Assembly: GCF_030403435.1 (NCBI RefSeq)
Contig: NZ_JAUEPH010000002.1
Location: 310,001-374,000 of the forward strand
DNA: 64,000 bases
Source of the DNA: Algoriphagus sediminis
GTDB taxonomy: Bacteria > Bacteroidota > Bacteroidia > Cytophagales > Cyclobacteriaceae
Direction: 5' to 3'
The position numbers and the translations under genes were made by a program. Below are positions 1 through 9,400 of this stretch, piece by piece. The notes under the pieces are model-generated. The model did not search any database and was not told the DNA's origin. It worked only from the letters and a program-made list of their open reading frames with translations. Each line of letters begins with the position of its first letter. Position 1 is the first letter of the stretch.

Positions 1-2
1 CT

Positions 3-737
3 TTCGCAGGAAAGAACGCTCTAAAATATATGGATCTGAGCAGGGGAGAGGCTGAATTTAATCCCGAACTCCTTCTAGGAGATGCCTTGTTTAATTATTT
101 CTCGGTCTGGATTCCAGACAACTACCCCTTGCTAAGGCCAGTGATGGCACTTTTCCCAAAAGGAGATAAAGATCTTGGTTTGAAGCAACTTGAGGAAGTA
201 GCATCAAATGCTTTTTATACAAGAATAGAAGCAATGTACTTTCTTTTTCGCTTGTATGCTTCGCAAGAGAAAAAGCCATATGAAGCCTTAAGGATTACAA
301 CTTATCTTCACGAAAAATTTCCTGATAATCCTTATTTCCACCGATCTTATGCAAGGCATTTATACACGGTGGGAAGATGGAATGAATCTGTTCAGGAATC
401 CTTTGAGATCTTGGAAAGGATAGAAAAAGGGCAGGAGGGATATGAGTCGAATAGTGGCAGATACGCTGCTTTTTACATTGCACAATATTATGACAGAGTT
501 GGTGATGAGGAAGGAGCAAAAGAATATTACCTCAAGACAGTTTCCTATGGAGAAGAGTCTGAATCGCAAGAAAGTGGTTACTATTTATTTTCCCTTCTGC
601 ATTTAGGAGAGATGGAGGCAGAGGCCGGAAATAAAAAGGAGGCCAAGGCCTACTTTAAAAGAGTAAGGAAATATGCCAAGCGCAAGCATCCTGCCCACAA
701 GGAGGCAAGGGAATATTTCCGAAAGAATAAACTTTAA
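3..737 (+). CDS. TPR-type protein, C-terminal part (5' end outside window)
   Basis: The reading frame is open to the left edge, and the codons before the first ATG (position 30) read as ordinary protein, so the gene begins outside the window. The visible ~245 residues are helical and TPR-like: segments such as YFHRSYARHLYTVGRWNES and AAFYIAQYYDRVGDEEGAKE have the spacing of tetratricopeptide units, and the end is very basic (RKYAKRKHPAHKEAREYF). It resembles the conserved Bacteroidota TPR proteins with the phrase ALFPKGDKDLG, whose function I do not know. No signal peptide can be judged because the N-terminus is missing. The gene ends about 200 bp before an Lrp-type regulator with its own promoter-like element, so the two are probably separate transcripts. 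Confidence 0.75.
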   Translation, partial: FAGKNALKYMDLSRGEAEFNPELLLGDALFNYFSVWIPDNYPLLRPVMALFPKGDKDLGLKQLEEVASNAFYTRIEAMYFLFRLYASQEKKPYEALRITTYLHEKFPDNPYFHRSYARHLYTVGRWNESVQESFEILERIEKGQEGYESNSGRYAAFYIAQYYDRVGDEEGAKEYYLKTVSYGEESESQESGYYLFSLLHLGEMEAEAGNKKEAKAYFKRVRKYAKRKHPAHKEAREYFRKNKL

Positions 738-906
738 GTCAGGATTTTACGTTCAATACTTCTGTTACAAGAGAAAATTTGATATTTTCCCTGTGGTAAG
801 GAAAGTTTCATTTATTTCTTCGCTAAAATGACCTGAATCCATAAGAAAGTTTTGTATTTCTTATTTTTATTCGGATGAATGGTTTTAAAATAAAATGGAA
901 TTATAT

Positions 907-914
907 TAAATTTG
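907..914 (+). promoter_or_regulatory. Putative -7 promoter element for the Lrp-type gene
   Basis: The octamer TAAATTTG fits the Bacteroidota -7 consensus TAnnTTTG and lies 31 bp upstream of the ATG at 946. No good TTG-type -33 box is visible at the usual distance, so the call is tentative. Confidence 0.35.
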
Positions 915-945
915 TACAAGATAATATTTTGTAATTGACGTAGAG

Positions 946-1428
946 ATGGATAATAGTGTAAGAATAAAATTTGATAAAATTGACCGGGCAATTCTTGAAA
1001 TTCTTCAGGCAAATGCCAAAATAACCAATGCACAACTTTCCAAGGATATCGGGCTTTCACCTGCTCCTACTTTGGAAAGAGTAAAGAAACTAGAGCAGTC
1101 TGGAATCATCAAGAGCTACCATGCGAAGCTTGATCCAGAGAAAATTGGTTTAGGTGTAAGTACTTTTGTGTTGGTAAGTTTGATTGGTCACAATAAGGCA
1201 AACATCGATGCTTTCATGAAGGAAATTAATTCCATTCCTGAAGTAATTGAGTGCCATCATATCACAGGTTCAGGTGATTTCATCCTTAAGATTATTGCTA
1301 AGGATATCACAGCCTACCAAAAATTGATGCTGGAGCAAGTCTCAGAAATCAAAGAAGTGGACTCCATGCAATCCATGGTAATTTTGTCTACTTTCAAAGA
1401 TTCGAAGGTATTGCCTATCCCGATGTAA
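946..1428 (+). CDS. Lrp/AsnC family transcriptional regulator
   Basis: A 160-residue protein of the usual Lrp/AsnC length. Residues about 8-60 form the N-terminal helix-turn-helix (DRAILEILQANAKITNAQLS, then IGLSPAPTLERVKKLEQSGI). Residues about 68-150 form the RAM/AsnC ligand-binding domain, with the typical VIECHHITGSGDFILKI segment. Members of this family sense amino acids as octamers and control amino acid metabolism or transport; the ligand here cannot be read from sequence. The gene is followed by a strong hairpin terminator, so it is probably transcribed alone. Confidence 0.93.
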   Translation: MDNSVRIKFDKIDRAILEILQANAKITNAQLSKDIGLSPAPTLERVKKLEQSGIIKSYHAKLDPEKIGLGVSTFVLVSLIGHNKANIDAFMKEINSIPEVIECHHITGSGDFILKIIAKDITAYQKLMLEQVSEIKEVDSMQSMVILSTFKDSKVLPIPM

Positions 1429-1448
1429 TCAAGAATTTTAACAATACA

Positions 1449-1475
1449 GGGTGGCGAAAGTCACCCTTTTTTTTT
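1449..1475 (+). terminator. Rho-independent terminator after the Lrp gene
   Basis: A GGGTG(gcgaaagt)CACCC hairpin is followed directly by nine T. Its T tract ends only six bases before the ATG of the next gene, so that gene must depend on read-through or on a promoter inside this short gap. Confidence 0.85.
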
Positions 1476-1481
1476 GAGAAA

Positions 1482-2024
1482 ATGTCAGAAAACCCCTGGA
1501 AAACTTTATCCAAAAAGACGGAGTATGAAAACCCATGGATAAGGGTGGAAGAGCATCAAGTCGTTAACCCAGCAGGAAAGCGGGGAATTTATGGTAAGGT
1601 GCATTTTAAGAATTATGCCCTGGGGATAATACCTATTGATGAAGATCTCAATACCTGGCTTATCGGTCAGTTCAGATACACTCTGGATGGGTATAGTTGG
1701 GAGATTCCAATGGGTGGAGGCCCCGAAGGGAAGGATTGCCTTGAAAGTGCACAGAGAGAATTGAAAGAAGAGACAGGTTTAACCGCAAGAAGCTGGACGG
1801 AAATTCTTAAGATTCATACCTCAAATTCCGCTACAGATGAGGTGGGTTGGGTGTATCTTGCTAAAGATCTGGAAGAGGGTGAAACTGAATTCGAGGAGAC
1901 TGAAAAATTGGCCATTAAAAAACTGCCGCTAGCTGAGGCTATTGAAATGGTGATTTCTGGAGAAATTACTGATGCCATAAGTATTGCCGGTCTGCTTAAA
2001 GTAGGCAGGCTCCTAGGAATATGA
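1482..2024 (+). CDS. Nudix hydrolase, ADP-ribose pyrophosphatase-like
   Basis: A 180-residue Nudix protein. The Nudix core is seen around residues 78-105: MGGGPEGKDCLESAQRELKE followed by ETGL, which contains the REUxEExGU part with the metal-binding glutamates. The first glutamate of the classical GX5E half is not at the canonical spacing, as is common in this subgroup. The flanking segments (LIGQFRYTLDGYSWEIPMGG and TSNSATDEVGWVYLAKDLEEG) resemble ADP-sugar pyrophosphatases. Substrate not proven. The start codon follows a terminator T tract by six bases, and the stop lies four bases before the MATE gene, suggesting co-transcription with it. Confidence 0.85.
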   Translation: MSENPWKTLSKKTEYENPWIRVEEHQVVNPAGKRGIYGKVHFKNYALGIIPIDEDLNTWLIGQFRYTLDGYSWEIPMGGGPEGKDCLESAQRELKEETGLTARSWTEILKIHTSNSATDEVGWVYLAKDLEEGETEFEETEKLAIKKLPLAEAIEMVISGEITDAISIAGLLKVGRLLGI

Positions 2025-2028
2025 ACAA

Positions 2029-3396
2029 ATGACTACCAAGGAACACTTCAGAATCACCTTCAATTTGGCTTATCCTGTTATGCTTAGCCAACTGGGGCAG
2101 GTCCTGGTAGGGGTAGCTGATTCTATGATGGTGGGACAACTGGGAGCGGTACCTTTGGCTGCTTCCTCCCTTGCCAATAGTATCTTTTTTGTCGTGTTGA
2201 TGTTTGGGATGGGAGTAAGTATGGGGATTACTCCTTTGGTTTCCAAAGCTGACGGAAGAGGGGCAAAGAAGAGAATCAGTAAGCTATTCCAACATGGACT
2301 CTGGTTGAATATTGCGACTAGTGTCGCCCTCACTATACTCCTTATTGGGTTCGGTGAAATTCTTTATTTCCTGGATCAACCTGATCAAGTGGTGGATCAG
2401 GCGATACCTTATTTGTGGGTGATCACTGCTTCACTTTTTCCCTTTATGATTTTTCAGACCTTCAAGCAATTTGCCGAAGGTTTGGCTCAAACGAGACAAG
2501 CTATGTTCATCACCATATTCTGCAATGTGATCAACATAATCCTCAATTGGATCCTAATTTTCGGGAAACTAGGATTCCCAGAACTAGGCTTGATGGGAGC
2601 GGGATATGCCACGCTAATTTCCAGAATCCTGATGCCGATCATGATGGGGTGGTATGTACTTAATTCTAAGAGGTATGAGTTATTTGATTTGAGCTTAAAG
2701 CTCAAAAGCTTTTCCAGACTACTTTTTGGAAGGATTATGAATATCGGCTTGCCCACTGGTTTCCAATATATTTTTGAGGTTAGCGCCTTCAGTGCTGCAG
2801 CTATTATGATGGGTTGGATTGGGGTGAATGCTCTTGCGGCGCATCAAATTGCTTTGAATTTAGCAGCCATTAGCTATATGATGGCTTCAGGATTATCGAC
2901 GGCAGGTATGATCAGAGTAGGTAATCAGATTGGGAGAGGTGACATGAAAACTATGCAGGAAGCTGGGATGATGGTGTTTAAAATGGTTCTGGTTTTTATG
3001 TCTATGTCGGCAATTATCTTCGTTTTAGGCCGCTTCTTCCTTCCTTCGCTGTATATCGATGATGCTGAGGTGATTTCACTTGCTGGTACTCTATTGGTTA
3101 TTGCTGGGCTTTTCCAGCTTTCAGATGGTGCTCAGGTAGTTGGGTTGGGAGTGTTACGGGGGATGGAAGATGTTCGCGTTCCAACTATAGTCACATTGCT
3201 GGCCTATTGGGTTTTCGCTCTTCCCTTGGCTTACATTTTGGCATTCCCCTTAGGCCTAAATGAAGTTGGGATTTGGTATGGCTTGCTGATCGGCCTTAGT
3301 GTCACCGCAGTTTTGTTATTTGTCCGTTTCAAGAGGCTAAGTAATAAATTGATAGCAGGAGAAGAAATTTCCACAGCTGCGCAAAGCCTAAAATAA
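2029..3396 (+). CDS. MATE family efflux transporter (NorM-like)
   Basis: A 455-residue polytopic membrane protein with about twelve hydrophobic segments arranged as two homologous halves. MATE hallmarks include the opening FNLAYPVMLSQLGQVLVGVA, DSMMVGQLG, and the second-half motif GLPTGFQYIFEVSAF with ALAAHQIALNLA. Such proteins export cationic drugs or metabolites using a Na+ or H+ gradient. The gene starts four bases after the Nudix gene and is likely in the same transcript. The C-terminal tail is short and hydrophilic. The substrate cannot be predicted. Confidence 0.93.
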   Translation: MTTKEHFRITFNLAYPVMLSQLGQVLVGVADSMMVGQLGAVPLAASSLANSIFFVVLMFGMGVSMGITPLVSKADGRGAKKRISKLFQHGLWLNIATSVALTILLIGFGEILYFLDQPDQVVDQAIPYLWVITASLFPFMIFQTFKQFAEGLAQTRQAMFITIFCNVINIILNWILIFGKLGFPELGLMGAGYATLISRILMPIMMGWYVLNSKRYELFDLSLKLKSFSRLLFGRIMNIGLPTGFQYIFEVSAFSAAAIMMGWIGVNALAAHQIALNLAAISYMMASGLSTAGMIRVGNQIGRGDMKTMQEAGMMVFKMVLVFMSMSAIIFVLGRFFLPSLYIDDAEVISLAGTLLVIAGLFQLSDGAQVVGLGVLRGMEDVRVPTIVTLLAYWVFALPLAYILAFPLGLNEVGIWYGLLIGLSVTAVLLFVRFKRLSNKLIAGEEISTAAQSLK

Positions 3397-3451
3397 ATTG
3401 ATTTTGAGGAAGAGTGAAAAAGCCTAACTTCAGGGCTTTAATTCTTTTCTT

Positions 3452-4804
3452 ATGCTCAAAAAGTTACTTTCAGTCATTTTCATTTTGATTCTGTTGTCTG
3501 AGGCCAAGTCTCAGGATTTAGCCGTTTTGTCCCAAAGGGAACAAGCAGAGACCATCGATCGCTGGCTTGACGACAGAATCCAAAACCTGCTTCCAAGCCT
3601 GATGACAGAAACTGGGGTAGATATGTGGGTGGTGATTTCCCGTGAATACAATGAAGACCCGGTCATTCGAACGCTACTCCCAGCCACCTGGAAGGCTGCA
3701 AGAAGAAGAACAATTTTGGTCATGTATCAACCAAGTCCAAATGCTGCAGTGGAAACTTATGCTGTAGCCAGATACGATGTGGGTAAGGCATTCAAACGGG
3801 CATGGGATCCAGAAGCCCAACCCGATCAATGGGAAGCTTTGATGCAACTTATTTCTTCCAAAGACCCACAAAAGATTGGATTGAACTTCGGAGAAGATTA
3901 TGGCCATGCAGATGGGATTACCTATTCGGAGCATAAAGCCTTCATGGAAAATTTGCCTACTGAATTACAAAATAGAGTAGTATCGGCTCAGACTCTTGCC
4001 GTGAGATGGTTGGAAACCAGGACCGCAAGTGAGATGGCAACATACAAGCACATTCAGGAACTTGCTCATTACATTATCTCGGAGGGTCTATCAGAACGAG
4101 TGATCACTCCTGGGGTTACTACCACGGAGGATGTGGTCTGGTGGTACAGAGAAAAGATTAAAGAAATGAAGCTGGTCACCTGGTTTCATCCCACAGTGGA
4201 CATTCAGCGTCCAGATCCTTCTTCAAAAGAAGCCCAAAGGAGCTTTGATTCACGACCTTCAGAGATGACTATTATGCCTGGAGATCTCCTGCATATTGAT
4301 TTTGGAATTACCTATTTGCGATTGAACACTGATACGCAACAGTTGGCTTATGTCCTTAAAGCAGGGGAGACGGATGTTCCTGAATACTTACAGGAGGCAT
4401 TTAAAGCTGGGAACAGGGTTCAGGATTTGCTGACGCAAAACTTTGTGGAAGGAAGAACTGGAAATGAAATTCTTCGTGAAACCAGAAGAATGATGGAAGC
4501 CGAAGGAATCCGGGGAAGTATTTACACTCATCCTTTAGGTTTTTACGGACATTCTGCCGGCCCAACCATTGGCATGTGGGATAATCAAGGAGATACTCCT
4601 GGGGCAGGGGATTTTCCGCTTCATGCGAATACGGGTTATGCCATTGAATTAAATGCCGTGGTCTTTGTGGAAGAATGGAACAAAGACGTAAGAATAATGC
4701 TGGAGGAAGGGGCCCTCTTTGATGGTGAAAAGGTAGTTTATTACAATGGCCGCCAAAAGAAGATTATGGCTATTCCCAGAGTGAGCAATTATATGGGTTA
4801 CTAG
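3452..4804 (+). CDS. Secreted M24 metallopeptidase (Xaa-Pro aminopeptidase-like)
   Basis: A 450-residue protein with an N-terminal signal peptide (LLSVIFILILLSEAKSQ, cleavage near residue 20), an N-terminal creatinase/prolidase-like region, and a C-terminal M24 pita-bread domain. Candidate metal ligands are visible in order: HIDFGITYLRLNTD (two Asp, about residues 283-294), HPLGFYGHSAGPT (His, about 360-370), AIELN (Glu, about 399) and MLEEGALF (Glu, about 421). It probably removes N-terminal residues next to proline from peptides in the periplasm or outside. Its TAG stop shares the palindromic CTAG with the stop of the converging MFS gene. Confidence 0.88.
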   Translation: MLKKLLSVIFILILLSEAKSQDLAVLSQREQAETIDRWLDDRIQNLLPSLMTETGVDMWVVISREYNEDPVIRTLLPATWKAARRRTILVMYQPSPNAAVETYAVARYDVGKAFKRAWDPEAQPDQWEALMQLISSKDPQKIGLNFGEDYGHADGITYSEHKAFMENLPTELQNRVVSAQTLAVRWLETRTASEMATYKHIQELAHYIISEGLSERVITPGVTTTEDVVWWYREKIKEMKLVTWFHPTVDIQRPDPSSKEAQRSFDSRPSEMTIMPGDLLHIDFGITYLRLNTDTQQLAYVLKAGETDVPEYLQEAFKAGNRVQDLLTQNFVEGRTGNEILRETRRMMEAEGIRGSIYTHPLGFYGHSAGPTIGMWDNQGDTPGAGDFPLHANTGYAIELNAVVFVEEWNKDVRIMLEEGALFDGEKVVYYNGRQKKIMAIPRVSNYMGY

Positions 4805-5967
4805 GCTTTATCCTTTTTTACAAAAAGCAAAGCCACAAATGCGATAAATGCTGTTCCGGCACTGGTTAGGAATACAAGCGGGAAATTCTCTGCCTCGTTT
4901 GCAAAGAGATAACCGGAAACTACGGCGCCAATCCCTATTCCAGCCTCCAGGGCTATGTACATGGTGGCCAAAGCTCTTCCACGAAACTTGTCAAGAGATC
5001 GGTCCACTACCCAGGCCGCAGTGGTAGGACTGTACATTCCTACGGCAGAGCCAAATAGAACTCCTGAAAAAAGAAGGGCGGTCTTGGTCTCAGCAAATGC
5101 CATCAGGACCATGGCTAAAATCATGGTAACACTAGCCACCCGCATCACAGGTACCCGACCGTATCGATCTGAAGTCTTGCCAGCAATCAGCCGGATTCCC
5201 AATGAAGAAAGGGTGAATACAGCGAAAAATAATCCCTTATTTTCAATTCCCAGATGTGCTGAAAAGTCTGGAACAATGGTCAGGACCACACCGAAGGAAA
5301 AAACCGAAAACAGTAAAATCACGGAAGGGGTCAAAACCCTTTTTTCTATGATCTCATCCCGCTTTAATTTGAAAAGACTGAACTTCAAGGGCTCTCTGTC
5401 TTCGAGGGTTTCTTTTAATCTCCAGAGGATAATTATGGATCCAATAGCCGTAAAAGCAGATAGATAAAACAAGGTTTCTACAGGCCAGAAAGTGGCCACC
5501 CATCCTCCAATAGCAGGCCCGGCTGCCATTCCCAAAGAACCAAAAAGAGATTGGATTCCCATAGCCTCACCACGCTTTTGGAATGGGACGATATCTGCAA
5601 CATACGCAGAAGCTCCCGTAGGAGTGAAGCCTGCCGAAAAACCATGAACAAACCGAAGGAAAAGAAATCCACCCACAAAGCTCAGTAGTGGGTAAAGCAG
5701 CCCAACTACAAAACAAACAGATGCTCCAAACATCATGACAGGAATTCTTCCAACCTTATCCGCTAGCTTTCCGCTAAAGGGTCTGGAAAGTCCTGCAGAA
5801 AGTGTGAAAAGAGCAATGATTAATCCTTTATAATCCTCACCACCCAGAGAAGTTAGGTAGGCCGGGAGTTCAGGAATTATCATATTGAATGAGCTAAAAA
5901 ACATAAAGGAGCTCAGACAAAGCAGAAAGAAGTTTATCGTAAAAAATGAAGGTAGCAGCTTACCCAT
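4801..5967 (-). CDS. MFS transporter
   Basis: A 388-residue protein with about twelve membrane segments. The MFS signature between TM2 and TM3 is clear (GKLADKVGRIPVMM), and a second copy lies between TM8 and TM9 (GKTSDRYGRVPVMR), as expected for the two six-helix halves. The family position resembles multidrug or sugar-efflux MFS proteins, but no substrate can be assigned. It converges on the M24 peptidase, overlapping by four bases. Its upstream side faces a long AT-rich non-coding stretch. Confidence 0.9.
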   Translation of the reverse strand: MGKLLPSFFTINFFLLCLSSFMFFSSFNMIIPELPAYLTSLGGEDYKGLIIALFTLSAGLSRPFSGKLADKVGRIPVMMFGASVCFVVGLLYPLLSFVGGFLFLRFVHGFSAGFTPTGASAYVADIVPFQKRGEAMGIQSLFGSLGMAAGPAIGGWVATFWPVETLFYLSAFTAIGSIIILWRLKETLEDREPLKFSLFKLKRDEIIEKRVLTPSVILLFSVFSFGVVLTIVPDFSAHLGIENKGLFFAVFTLSSLGIRLIAGKTSDRYGRVPVMRVASVTMILAMVLMAFAETKTALLFSGVLFGSAVGMYSPTTAAWVVDRSLDKFRGRALATMYIALEAGIGIGAVVSGYLFANEAENFPLVFLTSAGTAFIAFVALLFVKKDKA

Positions 5968-6454
5968 CCGGCGAAAGTAAGGAAAAAGGCAGATAGAATG
6001 GAAACCTTTCTCAGTTTGGAATTAATCTTGTGTTTCGAATAGTACTGAACCCCTGATCTTCATAATTAAATAATATCCTAAAAGTCAGTCATTTATTGAT
6101 ATTCTAAGAATAAATGAATAGCTTATAACTATCTAATTTTTAATTAGTTAGGGCATTTTTGTATCAAATGTATGTGTTCAGCATTTTTTTAATTTCCAAA
6201 TTCATTTTTATCTCATTGAAAGAGGTTTAGACGATTTTTTGGTTTTCGAAATCTGTTAAAATCAGTGTACTTAAATTCCCATTTTTTAAAAATTGGCTGG
6301 CAAATAACCAGAATTGTTTTGGCCGGATAAATGACATCTTTTTAAAGTTAACCGAAGCGGAGAGTCTCCCTTCAGGATGTCCTTTCATTTCTGCTATCCC
6401 TTTTGAGCTTTGCCATAAATATTGTTTTCAACTTAATTTTTATCTCTTACGATT
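5968..6454. other. AT-rich intergenic region between divergent genes
   Basis: About 490 bp without a convincing gene on either strand. It must hold the promoters of the MFS gene (minus) and the 1192-residue orphan (plus). An imperfect inverted repeat (TAACTA ... TAGTTA, around 6125-6152) is present in the middle. I could not find an exact TAnnTTTG box at a good distance from either start. Confidence 0.5.
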
Positions 6455-9400
6455 ATGGCAAATCTTATGAATGCTACTTCTTCAAATCCCTTGAATAATT
6501 TCAAGCTAACGGATTTGTTTGATCAGTTTAACTGTCCGGATGTGGGTGAATTTGTTTTTGACGGTGTGGTGCTTTCCTTAGACAAGGGGACGATCACATT
6601 TTCAGGCAACCTTAAAATGGATGGCCCATTAAAAGTTTTTCAAAATTACCTTTCCTTGGGTGATTCAGTGGCAGTGACAGCCACGCTGAAAACTGTGAAC
6701 AAAGACCTGAGTACTAAACTCAAACCCCAGTCTGTGATTTTTATGGCTACAGACTCATCCTTCAAAGAAATATTTTCAGGAGTAACTTTAACCCAGGTGA
6801 ATCTCCAATTGAGCATCAGTCAGAATGCTTCGGCATGGAGCATAACCCCTGAGATTTCAGGAACTTTTGATGTAGATGGCCTCACAGATTCTGATCAGAG
6901 CACATTGCAACTTCAAATCTTTGCTGAGAGCAATGCCCTCCAATTAACTGCTACCGCAGCCTCCATCACAAGTCCATTCGGTATCCCTAATCTGATTTTA
7001 GAGAATATTGTGATCAAAGGGGCTTTAGCTTCAGCTTCTTCTTTTTCATTGAACTCCAAGTTTACTTCGGGAACCAATGAATTTGATTTTTCGGGAGTTA
7101 TCAATGCCACAGGCATAGGAATCAAAGCAAGTGCTACCTCATTCAGCCTTACTGATATCACTAACATATTCAATGAAATATCGCCTGCAGGTCTAGCCTT
7201 ACCTGATTTCGATGTACAGTTCAAAGACACATCCATTTCCCTGGCCACTGCGGCCTGTACCATAGATGGCAAATCTATTGAAAAAGGTCTGGTGGTTTCA
7301 AGTACCATCACGGCGCATTCCTATACTTTTCAAAGCAATGCCCAGATTAGTAGTGGTGGGGTAGTTTTTGATGGGGAATTGGGAGATCTGAAGTTCGGAC
7401 CAGTTGATTTGAAGAAGACGAACTTGGACTTTCAGCTGTACAAGAAATCTCTGCAGAAACCTGCAAAATTCATGATCAAAGGCGAAGCTGTCATTGAAGG
7501 ACTCACCCTTGATTGTGGAGTTTACTTTGAAAAAGACACCACCACGACCACTGTGCTTTATGCGCTGATCGATGCTTCCTCATTTAATTTTGCACAGATT
7601 ATTCCAGCAGCTAAAGGTACCTTTGTGAATGAGCTCAGCTTTTCAAAAATAGGCTTCGTCTATGCTTCTGCTGCATGTAAGACTCAGAATGAAGGCTTTG
7701 ATTTTGATGTGCAGCAGGGCCTTCAGCTAATGGCCATTTTAGAAGAAATTCCTGCACTATCCGAACTGACACGAGAGAAGCAAATAGGATTGGAGCTTAG
7801 CGCTCATTTTGGTACGCCTACAGACATAAGCATTGCACTTCCGGATACAAGATTGCATTTGGGTAAATCGGTCACGACAGATCCTCTGAAAATTCAAATC
7901 AATATCACTCCTGAGCCCGCGCTGGTTTTGGAGTTTGGCTTAGACGTGGATATTCCGAATCAAAATACCCCACTTCATTTTGCCATGTCCCTCACCGTGG
8001 ATGAACTAGAAGCTAAAGGTGCGGTGCAAATGGATAACTACTGGAAAAATCCATTCGGAGTAAATGGACTGAAAATCGGACCTCATGTGGCCCTACAGTT
8101 AGATATCATTTATGAGCAATTCGTAAGTACCGGCATTCCGTCAGGCTTTGGTTTGGCCGGAGGCTTGGAAATAGCAGGAACTACGGTAAACATGGCTGTA
8201 GCGATTTCGGAAGATCCCATGGATGAGATTCTGTCTGGAGAGCTTGATAACTTAAAGCCCGCAGATCTGATAAATTTTGCTTCCCAGATCTTTGGTTTAA
8301 ACATTCCTGAGGTTCCAGACTTTTTCGATCTCAAGAAACTGGAAATCTACATCGCTCCGGCAGGAGGTACCATCGGAACCATCGTATATCAACAGGGATT
8401 TAGCTTTGCGGCAGATATGGTGATCGCAGGGGAGGAAATAGCCATGTACACTTCGATTTCGGATTCCGGAATTAAAGGTTCTGGAAAAATCGAGGGTATG
8501 ACGTTGGGACCCTTGAAAATCAGCGGGGAAAATGGAAAAGATGCTCAAGTGGATCTTGAACTGACTACCTCGAATCAGGAAGTTCTCATTGATGGTTGCT
8601 TTTCCTTCCTAAATTCATCCGAAGGATTGTACCTATCTATCTCAAATCATGGATTGACTTTTCAGTTTTCCCTGCATTTTGCGGAAGCTCTTGAATTCGA
8701 TATTCATGCAGCCAGTTCCGGTAAAATAAGCGATCCTTCTTCATTGGATTTTGAGCTATCCGGCTCAATGGAACAGGATATAATCGAGTATCTGGAGACC
8801 ACGGTAGAGGAGCAAATCAAAAACACACTGGATAAGGGAGAAGAGGATATCACCAAAGCCCAGCAGCAAGTTGATCAGGCACAGAAAGAATATGAGGCGG
8901 CTTTTGATGCGGCAAACTCAAAACTAACCGATGCGCAAAACACCGCTGATGCCGAACTGAAAAAGCTTCAGGATGCATTAACTGCCACGAAGTCTGAATG
9001 GGCGGGAAAAATAAGTGATGCTCAAAATTCCGTGAACACGGCAAAAGGAGCTTATGACAAGGCGTTTTCAAATGCAGAGGGTGCGGTCACTGCTGCCCAG
9101 CAAAAATTCGACAATGGAGTGGCAGCAGCACAGGATAAACTAAATCAGGCCCAGGATACATTTAATAAAGGAGTGCAAGATGCACAGAGCAAGTTAAACG
9201 CAGCTCAAAAAGCATATGATGATTCATTTGGTGCCGCAGAAAAAAAGGTGGATAGTTTACTAAAAAAATGTCATGACCTTAAAAAAGACCATTATCACTA
9301 TGGTACTACACTAGCGGCATATGGCGTGGCTTATGCAGCATTGAAAGCGGCTAAACTTGTATTAGAAGGAATAGAAAAGGGTGGAGATTATGCCGCCTTC

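Noticed and set aside
4955-5467. Plus-strand reading frame opposite the MFS gene
   Set aside because: It is antisense to a clear membrane transporter, has no start context and shows no protein-like pattern.
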